Below are positions 28,246 through 41,650 of a stretch of DNA of 64,000 nucleotides, piece after piece. Every line of letters starts with the position of its first letter. The first letter of the stretch is position 1. This DNA comes from Mastigias papua (lineage: Eukaryota > Cnidaria > Scyphozoa > Rhizostomeae > Mastigiidae). Where the stretch lies: contig OZ025268.1 of assembly GCA_964019165.1 (NCBI GenBank), forward strand, positions 4,565,570 to 4,629,569. The letters are read 5' to 3'. The notes below the pieces were generated by a model that was given only the letters and a program-made list of their open reading frames with translations, searched no databases and was not told the origin of the DNA. The position numbers and the translations under genes are program-made.

Positions 28246-31200
28246 CAACAAGACATTTTGATTGAATGTTCATATAGTTAATAGCAGCAGCCCCTTCCAT
28301 TCCCAGAGAGCTCCTTTGAGATCTCCACACTGTAACATTCAGTTGGAAGTTTTGGCAAACGGTATCTTTTGAAATAGCTTAAGAGCTGCCTGTCACCAAT
28401 GTTGTCTGTAATATTTGAAAGTAAAAGGGAATATGGATTGTCCTATGATATTTAATGTCAGCCATGGGGCTTATTATGGAATATCGCAGCCTCAGTTCCT
28501 GTAAGTTCTTTCCCTATTATCCCATCACTCAGTTAAACATTTAAAACATATATTAATAGTATTAATATCAAGCTTTTAGCATCTTCTTGTAACCTGATTA
28601 GGAATCATAAAAGTATCTTAGAGTCTTTCATTTCAAATCTTTCAAGTCAACAGATGTTTAATTTTCAGTTAACTGACTGATTCATGATTGTGTACTTTAG
28701 AAGGTAAACGGTACTTCCTCTCATTCTTACTTTTCGGTAACTAATATTATTGCTACTAATATCATTATTATCTAAAGCTAGCTGGTAGCTACAGGGATGG
28801 ATTTGGCAATATCCACAGTGGGTCGTTGTCAAACAGAATCTTCCTTTAATTCATCATGTTTTAGTCAATCCATTCCAATGACCTTTTGCACAATCTTGCA
28901 GTGACTGTTGCCAGTGCACCGAGGCTTACTTTTACATCATAGACAACTCCAAAATTGTTGTATGAATTCATCTGTTCTATAGGCGCACGTTCAGCTTTAA
29001 GAAGTAGTATATTCAGTAGCGAGAGTTACACATTACGTTTGCTTTAGTTGCATTCTAACCAACCTAACCATGATTCACCCCGTTGGTGTCTGGCTTGCAT
29101 GATGTTTTAGCTAAGCACTCGTTTTCTTTTCTAATACGCAGGGCTGCGTCAGTTTGCTCTCGTGCTTGCTGTGCGATCTACTCTAGAACTATTGCTAGAA
29201 ATCTCAAATAAGTACCTTCGTTTTGCTAATACCATTTGTACATTTGAGCGTCTAATAGAGCAGTTACAATGGATTTCAGTATGAATCATAAGACTATCAG
29301 CAAACAGTAGACATAAATATTGCACTCTTTAGATATAACCAACCTGTCCTGCAAATTATCTTTAAAATGTAAGTCATTTTATTACGTCCACGCGGAATTG
29401 TTTTCCCAACCAATTTCAGTTAAAGGAGTCTGGTCTTTTCTCAGCATTGACTACCATGCCGTGGCGCCGTGGATGTAACTTGAAACATAATAAATCTGCT
29501 TTAGCCACGTATTAGCAGGGGACTCAAGAGGCCACTCGATGATCATACATATAATTATGTTTTAATATTCACATTTAAGTGACTGTTAATGGCTAATTTA
29601 CAGCCTTTGCTTGTCAGTAATTCTAAGGTAAGGCCTTTACTTTAAAGTAGCATTGTTGATCAGAAGTTCATTGTGACATCTCTCACACCTCAACTTTTGC
29701 ATACCCCTGTTGATAGAAACTGCGAAACACACGGAGCTAGCTAAGAATTTATGGCCTATGATCTTACAGCCCATACGAGTGATAAGCACCTACTTTATAA
29801 GCTTGAAGTATATGTAAACGTTGAGGTGAATTTACGTGTGATTCCGCTGCAGATACGGGCGTTCAAATCTCTGCAAGATCTCTTGCTATTTGGCTTCGTA
29901 GAAACGAGCCTTTTAGTCAGTAAACCAGTTTTTATCTACAAAATTGTCATTTTTCTGGCCTAGTGCTTTCTATACATAAAGCAAGATACCATGCTGCTCG
30001 CTACATGAGTGAAGGACGTCACAAAAGAACACGATTAATAGGAATAAAACTTAAAGACTATCGTACCTAAAAATGGTGACCAAGACGTGACCTGGAAAAG
30101 TGACGTTTATTGAAAATGGGAAAAGGCGTAAGTTATGATGTTTGTGCTCACTATGAGAATGTGCAATTGTTTGATGTTGTGGCGTAAAGTATTCTGGACG
30201 TATTTTTTTGAGCGACAAGTGGTGTAGTTTCATTTGAAGATCAGGCAAATTTCACATCTTTGCTGATTTGTTACTTCATCATAAAAACAAAACAAAATCG
30301 AAAGCACTATTTCAGCTCGTTATACATGCACAAAAGTCGCGCTTGCTTTGGTTTCCATACATACCCAAAAAACAACAAATTTGAATCTTAATTTATTATT
30401 CTTAAATGACTCTTAAGTTTCAATCGATTTTGAGCCTTAGTATTCTTATAGACTATATTCTTGTAAAAGAAAAGGTACGGATGCTAGCTAGAGTTGATGA
30501 AGGAACCACCTATGCATTACAAAATCAATGAGCACAACTTAAGAGCTCCACTAATACAGGCTGGAGCAGACCAAGGCTGTTTCTTGTTCAGATTGACCTT
30601 GGAATGCATCTGAATAATCTTTTAATTTTGCTCCTTTCTGAATTTTCATTTTTTCTTCTATCTTTGTATTTTCAAATGTATGCATTATACTTCAAGAAAG
30701 CATCGCATACGCGTTGTATGAAAAACACGAGATCAGCCTTGTTGCCAGAAACTTTTTCATTGTATGACTTTTTGATATCAACGACTTTCGGTCTTAGCAG
30801 ATCGTCTAGGGAAGCAACAAACTTCCATCTGGAAGCAACTTATTGAACTGATCCGTAGTAAGACTAGAAACAGACAAAATAGCTTCGCATTATCGTTAGC
30901 CTCGTTTGGGTTAATGTGACAGTGGAATGTAACAGAGTATATTTTGAAATGGGAGGCTTAAGATGCTAAGTGCATATCGAAATTGTCTTTATGAGATATC
31001 AATGGGTTGCCCGCATGACAAAGCCAAAAGATTTGATCTAAAAGCAGCTATAAGGAATTGTGTTGAACTATCTACAGGATACCAATTACTGTTGCAACGT
31101 AAAAACAACAACAATGCCACACACTTCTGCTTTCATGAGAGTACAATAATTACCTAATTTGATCATTTTGAGGCTTTATTACATGATATTATGTTGCGAA

Positions 31201-33160
31201 AGTGCGAAAGTCTTCAATCTTTAATATGTAGACAGACACCTTTTCTCTTACAAACAAGACGGAATATTGTTGCAAAGTAATGTCATTTTGCGTAGTAATG
31301 GTCATTTATTCTTTGCCTACCAGCAGTTCTAGAGTTACAAGTGTGTGCAGTATAGAGGGAGGATTGAAAAACTTGATTAAATTTCGTTGAATAATATAGA
31401 GTTCAGACACGGGTACGATGAAACCTACAATGAAAATTAGAGCAGAAAGGATAGAGTAATATTTTTTAAATATATGAAGGAGACAAAGCCATCCCAGCCC
31501 CCCCCACCCTGTGGTGCCGTACCCATAAATAGAAGAGGCATTCGACTCTTCCTAATGCATAGCTATATGTGAGTGGGAATTTATCAAGCTATTATCAATA
31601 GCAGAACAGCGATTGCATAAAGTTTTAACAAATGTTCACAAATTGCAATGTCATTTGGTTTCTATGCTCTTTTGCTTTGTTCCATGATTAAATTTGTAAA
31701 ATCTTTACAATCGTTGTTTGGATTGCCAATGTCGATATTCTTTAGTTAGGGTGTTAATTTGTAATTGCGAAACGATTTTGCTGAGGTTTTGAACCCCAGG
31801 TCAATAATCCTAGTGGAGGCCAAATCCATGTGCTTTTTCAATTGGGAAGTATAGCCTCTGCGTGCCCCCTTACACTCTAGCCTGCTGAGAGGTCATATGG
31901 GGCCTGGAGAAAATGGAAAAAGTATTACCCCTAGTGACGTCATTATGATACTCAAAAGTCACTAAAGAATCATTTCATAGCTTTTGGGGACCCCTCTCAG
32001 GCTCAGGACCCGGGACAATCCGCCTCTCCCACCCTCCTCTCTGCGGGCCTGCCTTCACCTACGTGCCTGATTACATGGGTAATGAATATTTATGCGTTCT
32101 GCGATTGGCTGGCATGCCGTTCTTTGTGTGCTATCTACTTCATTCATATATTGCGTGCCGTTCAAGGGTAAAATTAAGCGCGGGATTTCTTTTTTATTGC
32201 TAATTAACTGCCCCCGCTAATATGTTCTAAGTTATAGAATACTTTTTTGCGGAAAAGCCCCCACAGATATCAATGTGAGCTGCTTGATAAACAAGCGTTT
32301 TGTTCCTCTGTCACACAAATGTTGTAAACTTAGAAAAAACAATTCGCGAATCTGCCCATTTATGATCATCTCTGCACTGCATGTTTTTTATATAAGAAAC
32401 AAACTTTCTCCCTTCAACCCGGATGCTTCTTGATACTTTGTCAAATCCAGCCTTATATGGTTCTTAACTGTTTCTTGATATTTTTGAAATTTCCTGCAAC
32501 AACAAGGCAATTATGAAACGAGAAATTGAGCCTTTAGTTACAACATTTGAGAGACTGATTTTGTTTGTATTTTTTTGTTCAGTTAAGTTAAGAATTTTCT
32601 CACAAAAACAGATTTAGATTGCTCAAGGTTACTTTTGAGACTCAGCCTGCTTGTATTTCTTATATGTTTCTAAATTTTTGCCTGATTTGAGCCTCTTGTT
32701 TCTTATATACTTGTTTCTTATAAAAAAGCGTGGAATTGAAGAAATGAAATTTCCTGCGTTCACTTTGTAGTTCATTTGGATGCCCTCCAGAAATTCATTT
32801 GTTTGCCCTTCAGAAATTGGTAATTGATGTCATTTACAAACAGAGTGGCTCAGAACAGTTCATTGTCCTATGTAAAAATATCAGAAGAATGTTATCAGAC
32901 GCATTATTTAGAGAGCTGCAAGCAGTGTGTAGTGTTTTCTTTGGGAATAATGCTTTATGAAATACGTAATTATCTGCAAAGGACATGCATACTGTTAAGT
33001 TAATTTTTCGTATTATGCTGATTGTCTTCATTGAAAGAGGATGGCTCCATCAATTGTATTGATATATTTTCCCTGGAATCTTGCAGATATGTAAATACTA
33101 ATTCACAGCCGCATTTACTAACTATATTTACATAATATGGAATAATTCAAAAATATACTT
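28246..33160. other. Intergenic, no gene seen
   Basis: About 4.9 kb of AT-rich DNA. Only short unsupported reading frames occur. 30385-30460 carries one copy of the GAGCCTNAAAAT repeat family described at 34015. Confidence 0.5.
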
Positions 33161-33312
33161 TCTTGTATCGTTTCGGTAGATATCTTCGTCAGTAATAGGC
33201 AAAAAATATACTTTTTTTTAGATCTCCAAATGTTATGATATGAATCTTTATCAGTGCTAAGTTAACAAATATTAACCTAGTACTGATGAAGATTTATATC
33301 GAAACGTTTGAA
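33161..33312. repeat. Foldback cluster with three hammerhead-like core motifs
   Basis: Three copies of one motif lie within 140 bp. Minus 33192-33170: CTGACGA, 11 nt, GAAAC. Minus 33255-33233: a decayed copy (CTGATAA ... ATAAC). Plus 33283-33305: CTGATGA, 11 nt, GAAAC. The two inner copies form an inverted repeat with 35-bp arms (33222-33312). The 11-nt spacers can fold as short stem II hairpins (for instance GAU/AUC). A stem III and cleavage site are not obvious, so ribozyme activity is not shown. Confidence 0.45.
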
Positions 33313-33431
33313 ATTCTAAAGAAGAATGCATTCCTTGTCTATTGCGATAGTTAAATGTATGTCTACAATGTGTTTGCAGCTATAAATAATTTATATATAC
33401 ATACATACAAACATACATACATAAATATATA

Positions 33432-33588
<157 letters not shown>

Positions 33589-34014
33589 GAATAATTGTAT
33601 AAAGTATTGAGTATGCTTGTGTGTATATCTGTGTGTTTGTATGATTTGTAAAGTGACACAATTAAAAAGTTTATGTCAATCATCTGAACAATATTAATTG
33701 AAAGTTTCTTTGCATGAACGTTGTTTGACTTCATGAAGAGACTTTGTTATCTTGTTTCACACAATAGGTTGACTGGGAAACCAGCTCAGATTATATTGAG
33801 AATAGACAAAAGTATGCATGCCGTTCAACAACCGCATCAACTGTGCTACTTGAATAGCAAAGTTGTGTACACTTTACGAAGAATTGGTTTAGGATTGGTT
33901 TTAGTCAGGATACATTAGGCATCTATTGGCTGTATTTATCTCTATGTTTACACATTTCCGTCTTCTAAGTGACTAATTGACGTTTTCTTTCATGCATAGT
34001 TTTCTATGGGAATG

Positions 34015-34375
34015 CAATCTATAGGAATATTGAGGCTCAAAATCGCTGAAATTTAAGGATGATTTAAGAATAATACAAAGCTCATAACTCGTCAAGACTT
34101 AAGAGTTCTTACTTATTTGAGCTGATTTAGAAAACAGAGCAATGCTTTTGGAGTAAGGTTTATACTGTAAATACCACAATTATTGTTCTGTTCATATTCA
34201 TGTTTTGTTATTATGAAGTAAGAGATCAACATAAGTTTGAGCTTTCCCTTTGATTTTCAGGTGAAATTGCCCCCTAGGTCGTTCGAGAATAATTTAAGAA
34301 TGATTTTAGGCTCAAAATCAAGAAAATTTTAAGAATGTTTAGGCTCATCGAAAAATTAGGCATTCTTATGAAAAC
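34015..34375. repeat. Dispersed repeat, GAGCCTNAAAAT / TTTAAGAAT family
   Basis: Contains repeated words such as GAGGCTCAAAATCGCTGAAA, TTTAAGAATGATTTTAGGC and TTCTTATGAAAAC. Related copies stand at 30385-30460 (opposite orientation) and 63740-63860. The ends read TTCTATGGGAATGCAATC and ATTCTTATGAAAACAATG; exact borders are unclear. Confidence 0.55.
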
Positions 34376-35039
34376 AATGTTTAGACTGATGTTTCCTTGT
34401 AGCATTTGGAACACATACCGAATGTTGTATATTGTTTTGTTCGACAGAATTGGGCTTTAAGGCGTATCCATCTTATAATAACAAACTTGTCTCAGTCATC
34501 TCTAGCACATTAATTTGAATAAAATTATGAGCTTACCTTCGTTAACTTTGATACAAGCATCGTTTATGTCATATGGAAGCTCTGCAACCATCGCCTACCC
34601 TGTTTCGTTCGTTTTATGGCAAGACATGATTTATTTTGAATATATACACCCACTATAGCATTTCCTTCATGAGACGATCATAGTCAGATATTTTAGCTGT
34701 CCTTACAAAAGGATTCCGAGTCGCAAAGGAAACCAAAGTGTATGACCCATAGGATTCTAATTGCAAATAGGGGTATTATGCAAATGAACAAAGCTTTTAA
34801 ATGCCTCATATCTTTTAGTCAATTCGCGTATGTGTCCATCTATATGTTTCAATGAGTTTTTTAGAAAAATGCGCAATCAAGTAGTATATGCAACCACTTG
34901 TGCACGACATTTGATGGGGGCGTTGTTGCCACAGATCTCAATAGTGATAGTGTGTTGTCGGCAATTTAAGGATTATACGACAGTGAACGAGGACGATTTT
35001 TGTACTGCAGAAAAGTTATGATAACATCGTGTTTGAATG

Positions 35040-35350
35040 TTGTATATTGGATAGGTATTTCTGTATATCTTTGATAAGGAGCCATAAAGAAAGTTCTGTA
35101 AGTTCCTAATTTTTATTGCCACTTTTGACCACACAGGAAGTTCCTTAATACTTCCTTAATTTTAATTGTACAGCTATAGACGTAAATGCTCAGTATCAAA
35201 ACAGGGCAGTATGGACACTGCAAGTTTCAACGGAAACCCACCTATGAACCACTTGTTACAAGGATTACACACAAATTGTGGGAATTTGGATCCTTAATTC
35301 TTGATTGCATACAATCATAAAAATAAATTTGAACTTGAAACGTTTCTTAG
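35040..35350. repeat. Dispersed repeat, AAGTTCCTTAATTTT family
   Basis: Blocks such as AAGTTCCTAATTTTTATTGCC and AAGTTCCTTAATACTTCC recur in diverged form at 39020-39130, 43540-43690 (reverse), 47449-47876 and 56925-57060. Several copies carry CTTATAAA and ACGTGTAGAA near one end. Borders are approximate. Confidence 0.5.
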
Positions 35351-35360
35351 AAATTTTGTA

Positions 35361-35500
35361 ATATTTCCCTAGATATGTCCCTGGTAATATTAATATTTCC
35401 CTAGATATTTCCCTAGTAATATTAATATTTCCCTAGTAATATTAATATTTCCCTAGTAATATTAATATTTCCCTGGATATTTCCCTAGTAGTAGTAACAT
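35361..35500. repeat. Minisatellite, unit about 20 bp
   Basis: Units of TTTCCCTAGTAATATTAATA are repeated four to five times with variants that replace the second half (TTTCCCTAGATA). Confidence 0.9.
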
Positions 35501-36607
35501 TCCCCTAGATTGCTTTGGCCGCCGGCTACATTCATGTTCCTTATACAGCAGTTTCTGATTGAAAAAGTGTAATAAAATTTGCACAACTTATCTATCTAGG
35601 CCATTATACTCAAATGCACTTTGGATGCTAGACCTTCTCCTGAAGATTCGGTTTAAGGCTGCAAATTTACTTTCCTTCCAAACATAATGAATTTCAAAAT
35701 GCTTTAGTGCTATCTTTCTTGGCTAAAACATGAGCTATTACTGTGCTCTTTCTCGTGAGCACTCTCTTTTGTTGCGTTTATTGGTCAGTTTGCATTCCAT
35801 GTGATTCAAAAGAAGAAAGTAAATTGAAACATATAACCCCCAATCTTCCAAGTAAAATTTGAGAGAATATATAAACAATTGCTTAGCTGTAAGAAAGGGC
35901 ATTACACTGCGCTAAGAAATTATTTTGGCATACGTTATCAAAGATTGTTGGCAAAGGGCCAGTACAAACGGCAGTCATATAATGAGGGATTAGTGAATCT
36001 AATCTACTTTATGTATATGTATTTGAGAGGAAAAACGAATCGGCTGAAGTTCGATAGTTTTCACTAAACTACAGGCTGGGTGGCTCTCTTTTTACACAGA
36101 ATAAGAGAATGAAGAAAGTATATTGGCCTAACACAGGCATGTCAATGGAGCGTAGGTAACCTTCCTACTATACTATTGTTTGTCATTGCTAGTGGGAGTT
36201 TGAATGAGAGAATGGCTGCTGGTTAGGCCTGGAAAAGTGCAATCTTCGTTGATAATTCGCTGTTATACCTCCTTCATGGTGAAGTGGAGAGATTCCAAGG
36301 TTCTACTGGGGGGCAATCATTAAGTATCGGGAGATTAATGCTGAGGGAATTGAGCTGGAGTCTGAAATTTAATGTACGTTGGTATTATGGTATGAAATTT
36401 GTAGCAACGTTGAAGCTGGGGTATGAAATAAAGTTTCAAGAAAAACTAGAAGTACTAGAGTGGCATGTACCCAGAGAACATCCCATTAATATTGAGATCT
36501 GCGATAATTTTAAAATTTGGATTCAATCCTGTTTGTATAGCTTGTGTATCAAAGTCCTTTGAGTCCTCTGACTGGGGCTCTGAATGAGAATTCCCTGAAT
36601 CAAGATA

Positions 36608-37421
36608 CAGTATAATCTTATAACGTGCTCGGGCGGATATAACGTACCACACTGATCGGTCCGGGCAGAAAGTTCATACAAACCCTTATAAAAATGCCCC
36701 GGTTATAGCGTACTCGGTTATTACGTACTTCCGGTTATAACGTACTCTTTTTGATCACTGGGGATAAATTCCCTCGGTTTTAAAGTACTTTGTTAGGTTT
36801 TTGTTTGTCCCCTTTGCCGGTCCGTCATACGAACTATTGGCGCCTTGGTCACGATGCATTTTACGGTGGTAGATGTTATAACAAAGCAAAAGGGTCACTA
36901 ACTGCCGTGGGAGTCCACTCATATGCTAAGCAATCCCATATTTCTCCTAGTTTCTATGTGTACCATTTCATCAGTAACAACATTGTACTGTTCCTATGGT
37001 AACTGAGGCGGTAAATGCTGTTCAAAGATCCTTCAAAGATTCTCTGAGTTTGTTGATTTAGCTAACAAAGAAGATACACTCAAGTATTCAATGAGGCTGG
37101 GTTAGAAAAATCGTTCAAAAACATCTTACGGACTTCTTCATACCTTGCAGTGGCTAACCATGAACATTGCAAGTGAAAGTGCGCTATCTATAAATTTTAT
37201 TCCAAAGTGTGTAGCAATCTATCAATTTTAAAAGAGAAACTTATCCGGACCTTTACTTAAAGTATCTCAGGCTCAAGAAATGGTAGAAGAAGCTCAAAGC
37301 TTATGTCAATCTATATCTTAATAATTCTGGTTTTATCCGTTTACCCCAGTTATAGCGCACTTCGGATATAACGTACCAAATCATCCGGTCCATTGAAGTA
37401 CGTTATAACTGGATTATACTA
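36608..37421. mobile_element. Pogo/Tigger-like element, 814 bp
   Basis: Ends read TA|CAGTATAATC on the left and GATTATACTA|TA on the right, with TA on both sides as expected for Tc1/mariner-pogo elements. Each subterminal zone repeats the motif TATAACGTAC several times in both directions (36617-36740, 37350-37405). The interior has only broken reading frames, so the copy is non-autonomous. Confidence 0.75.
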
Positions 37422-37544
37422 TATTTGACATTGCACGTTTCTCAAAGCTTTCGGTCATTGTATCTACTCACTAAATAGAACTTTCTTTGTGGTGGAAACA
37501 TCTTTGATGGGCATTCATAAATTATTCTTGATCCGCATTTACTT

Positions 37545-37745
37545 AGACCACGCTTAAACTGTATCGGACAACTTTTTGATCCGCTACAAAGTTGTATAGG
37601 AACAGCTTCCCCTGTACACACACGCAAGTGATATGATACAAAACTTGTTCGGCACACTGATAGAACTTTTGTGTCTGCCGCGAAAGAGCAGCACTGTTGC
37701 ACCTGTACAGATCAAATGCCGTACCGGTACATTATTACAATACAT
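37545..37745. repeat. Dispersed repeat, TGATCCGCTACAA family, copy 1
   Basis: Shares TTTTTGATCCGCTACAAAGT, GGAACAGCTTC, ACACGCAAGTGAT and the block CACCTGTACAGATCAAA with a longer copy at 51215-51525. Same orientation in both. Confidence 0.65.
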
Positions 37746-38617
37746 CGAGCATTGTTTTTCAATGGAGAACTTACACATAACCACATATTTGTCTTCTATG
37801 CCGTCTTATTGAAATTCAATCAAAATAAGCTCTTACGTCATTGCATTCATTATTTACTTCATTATCCTTCTGGGTTCTCATAAAACATCGTTCATTTCTG
37901 CCCTTTTAGGAAAGTCATTAGTGCTGAATTTTCCAACGATTTGTCCATCAATACTAATTCTAGCAACAGATTCATTTGCAAAAGCAATCACGTCAAGATT
38001 TTTGAATGTAGCTTTGTGTATATGAAGTATCATCATACGGCATAACGCCTCAATATTTAATGCGGCGATTAGGTTTTGCTCTCTTTTCAATTTAAAGAAT
38101 GACCTTTTATTGGTTGAAAAAAGTTTGACCTCCCTTCGAAGCAACTCCAAAGTTCAATGTTTACTTCAATCTTCATACTACTTTTTCTTGGACTTGGCTA
38201 TTGAGCTATCTATGGGCTCAATAATGCAAATGTATCTCAGCTTAGTGTACTCACAGTTTCTCTGCTATCGAATGTTTCATAGGGTTCTCAGAAAGCTACT
38301 TTCTTTCTTCCTTTACTTCTTGTAGGCAATGGGATAAATCTTAGAGTTGTAGTTATCCTCAGGAAATATCTGTTGCACGTTTTTCTTTCCTTCTTTCCCA
38401 TTTCTTCTTTCACTCGGTCCTCCTTTCTTCTCTCTCCTTTCTTTTCTGTTCTTTTTTCTCTCCTTCTTTCTCCCTTCTGGACGACAAGGATTTCCACGAA
38501 GCTGTTTCACGCACTTTTTCCACCTCTATCCTACAGAGGGTGGTACTTTATCCAATGAAGCACAGTACACGTTTCTTTCTATAAGAGATCGGTGTTTACG
38601 AGTCCTAGTACTAGATA

Positions 38618-38800
38618 GCATAGTCGCCAAATGTTTAAGAACTCTGTCAAATCTATTTTCTCCCGACCTACTTAACCAATCATCATGCAGGATTATGACC
38701 ACACATGCTAAGGCTAGGCCCATTTTGCATGCTGATTGGCCAATTAAGTTTGGATAAAATAGACCTGGCATGGCTCTCAAACATATGGCGGCTATGTTGT
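38618..38800. mobile_element. 183-bp foldback MITE with 8-bp target duplication, copy 1
   Basis: ACTAGATA is perfectly duplicated at 38610-38617 and 38801-38808. The arms are inverse: CATAGTCGCCAAATGTTT on the left, AAACATATGGCGGCTATG on the right, with inner inverse blocks ACCAATCATCATGCA-like / TGCATGCTGATTGGCC. Further copies are at about 41485-41650 and 55015-55203. An 8-bp duplication suggests mobilisation by a hAT transposase. Confidence 0.8.
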
Positions 38801-40544
38801 ACTAGATAGCCTAAAATTCAAGAAACTTTTAAAACTGCAAAGAAAGTAATATAAGACGTTATAAATTTCTGCGCAATCTTTCACAGATTCAAAAATGCAT
38901 TTTTCCTCCACAGATTTGAAAGTGTCCACTACAGTATGTTTTTAGTGCTTAAAAGCGAATAATCCTTCTGGGCACTACAATAGACAATGCTTTCTGGGTT
39001 TGTCTTCTTTTTCATTACAACTTTTTTCAGTAAATTAAGAAACTTTTAGAATCAAAATGTGGCCAGAAATTAAAAAATGTTTACTACTAGGCCTTGAACG
39101 AGGTTTCTTATAAAAAAAAACGTGTAGAATGGTGCCATGCAACTATTATCATAAGAGTTTATCATATAGCTGTTTATCAGAGGACCCAAGGTGCAGCTGA
39201 AAACGACAACTATTATGATGTCATCCCATGCTGGAGGCATCAGCTCAATTGCCCATCGAATAGATTGTGATGTTTAGGAAGATCGGACAGCCGGCTTTGA
39301 AAGAACATAAAATAACCTCGGGCTGTGTGCTCCTCACAAGGGGTAATCATGCGGCATCTCTTTTATGAGGGAAACGTAACCTATTTCCAATATTGGCAAC
39401 TGTGTCTTCAACGAAAACATCTGACATGCCTAATCCATGTGCATTTGCCAGTTGGTATTAGTTATACTTTAATACAGTAAAATCTTCTTTTGCAGGCGTA
39501 AGGAGGTAACTTATTAAATCTTGATCTGCTATAACATCTGCTTTGAGCAGCACGCAGATTGTTTATTTCTGCTTTTCATACCGAAGAGACTTGAGAGTAA
39601 ATTTTTTACAAAGACGTATGCAAATGGAGTGAATGAGGTACATTTAGTTAGGTGGATTTTGAAAAAGCTCGTTCCTGGGGGCGAACTGTGCAATCAAATT
39701 CGGGAAATCAAGGATTATGGCCTCTATTGGCTAATTTCATACGCTATACAGACATGCGATCTGAAAATGGATTAAAGGCCGCAGGATAGACTCTATTGAA
39801 TTTGCACAAAAAATATACTATGGTGCTTCATTTTGAACCCATTCGGTTATGATGACAATGAAATTGAAGGCATCTACTGGTCAAAAAGAGGAAACAGTTG
39901 AGAAACATACTAATTCCAAGCAAGCTAACATACGATTCAGGGATTTCATCGTCAGGAAAGTTGCCATGATTATTTCTGATATAGCAGCCAATGAATTCAG
40001 CAGAGTTTCACTTTTAAGTTGCTAACTGTTGCATATTTGCAATTTGTTTGCATCTATATCATTATGAATCAGTACAGTTTGGAGTGAACTTCAAGTATCA
40101 GCAAAGCAAAGGGACGCTCCATAGAGTCTTTACTCAAGTCTCTTCCGTGTATTTCTTGAGTTTCTTTTTTCGAATGGCCCACTGCTGTTTTGCGACTTCA
40201 AAAGCGCATTGTGTATCCCTCCATAAATTGTCTGTCTTTCCCTTTTCTCCTGCATCATCACACATCTGGAAAGTCGACTTGTTTTAAATAAAATGTTCGT
40301 GTCCAGCTATTTCTATTATGTTTAATCAGCTAGCTCTTTTTGTCCAATGAGAAAGAATATGATGGAGGATTCCCACGACAAGTAAACTCAATGCCACCCA
40401 CAAAATAGTTCTCTGCTATTATTAAATTCAATTTGAACATATTCTGAATACATGGAACAAACAAATAGATAAAGGGAATTGGTAAGTAAAGCTTTACTTG
40501 TGTTTCACTTCATGTGAAAAAGAAAAACATTACAAACACAAACG

Positions 40545-40574
40545 AGTAAGTAAGTAAGTAAGTAAGTAAGTAAG
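40545..40574. repeat. (AAGT)n microsatellite
   Basis: Seven to eight AGTA units without interruption. Confidence 0.9.
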
Positions 40575-41484
40575 AGAATAAGAGAAGTTCATTTTCCATG
40601 GACACTCTATCATGGAAGCTGGCTTTTCTTTCTCCGCCGACTGTCAGCCGAAGTTAATTTACCGCCAGAGTTGCGTACGAAATTCCTCTAACTTAGCTCT
40701 CTGCCACCCAGTCCATCATACAGTTAGTCGATAGCCCCAAAAGAGCTAATACACTATTTTGAAACGGTATCAGAATGGACTTTGAAGTTCCTAGCCTCTG
40801 GTTGCAAACCAGAGGTTGACACCACTACACTCTCGCTGCAAATTAACACTGAATTAGATGATGGAGAAGTTTCCTTGGAGGACTTGGCAGGTTCAGTAAT
40901 GATGATGGAATGATTTCTGCAATGTATCTTTGTCGGGCATTAGAGAGTTGTTCTGCTATAACCTGGAATATTTACTTGGATAGATTTATCCCAAGCAACT
41001 TACCGTAAGGATCGAACAATAGGGTAAAGTTAAAATATAAAGAGATTGGATCTTATCATAGTCCCATCTAGTCCTATCACAATCGTAATGGATGGTTGTC
41101 CCTTATTGCTTCCTTGTTATACGGGACTTCCTCCAGCAAGCAATTTATAGTAAATAGAGCGGATGGATTGTATATAGAAGCAGTTTTGTCAGAAACAAAA
41201 GCGTTTTGAATTATGCGTTGATGTTGGAAAGGATTTTGTGACATGGACATGCGTTTTGGAATATGCGTGTAAGACAAACATGTGCCATTAAGATTATTCG
41301 TATTTGCTCAATTTGATTAAATTCAAGTATTTTTGTATCCACAAAAGATATTTATTTTTGTGATGAAATATCAAACTCATTTATTGGTTTTATTTTCAGT
41401 TGCTTGCTACGAAAAAAGGATTTCGCTTTCACTTTAACGAATGTAGTCTATTGGCACTGCAAAATATTCACTCTCGCACAGAAC

Positions 41485-41650
41485 AGCGTAAAAATCCCTG
41501 TCTGGTCAATTTCCCCCCAATCTAATTAGCCAATCATCATGCAAAAATGGGCCTGGTCTTAGCATGTGCGGTCAGAATCATGCGTGATAATTGGTCCTTT
41601 AAGTTGGTAGAAAACAAACCTGACAGGGCTCAAACATTTGGTGGCTATGC
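41485..41650. mobile_element. Foldback MITE, copy 2
   Basis: Shares AGCCAATCATCATGCA, the GGGCCTGGTCTTAGCATGTG block, GATAATTGGTCC and the right end TTTGGTGGCTATG with the copy at 38618. The left end is decayed. Confidence 0.65.

Noticed and set aside
37878..38150. Minus-strand 90-codon frame
   Set aside because: Reads loosely like protein but has no recognised family, no splice signals and no partner exon.
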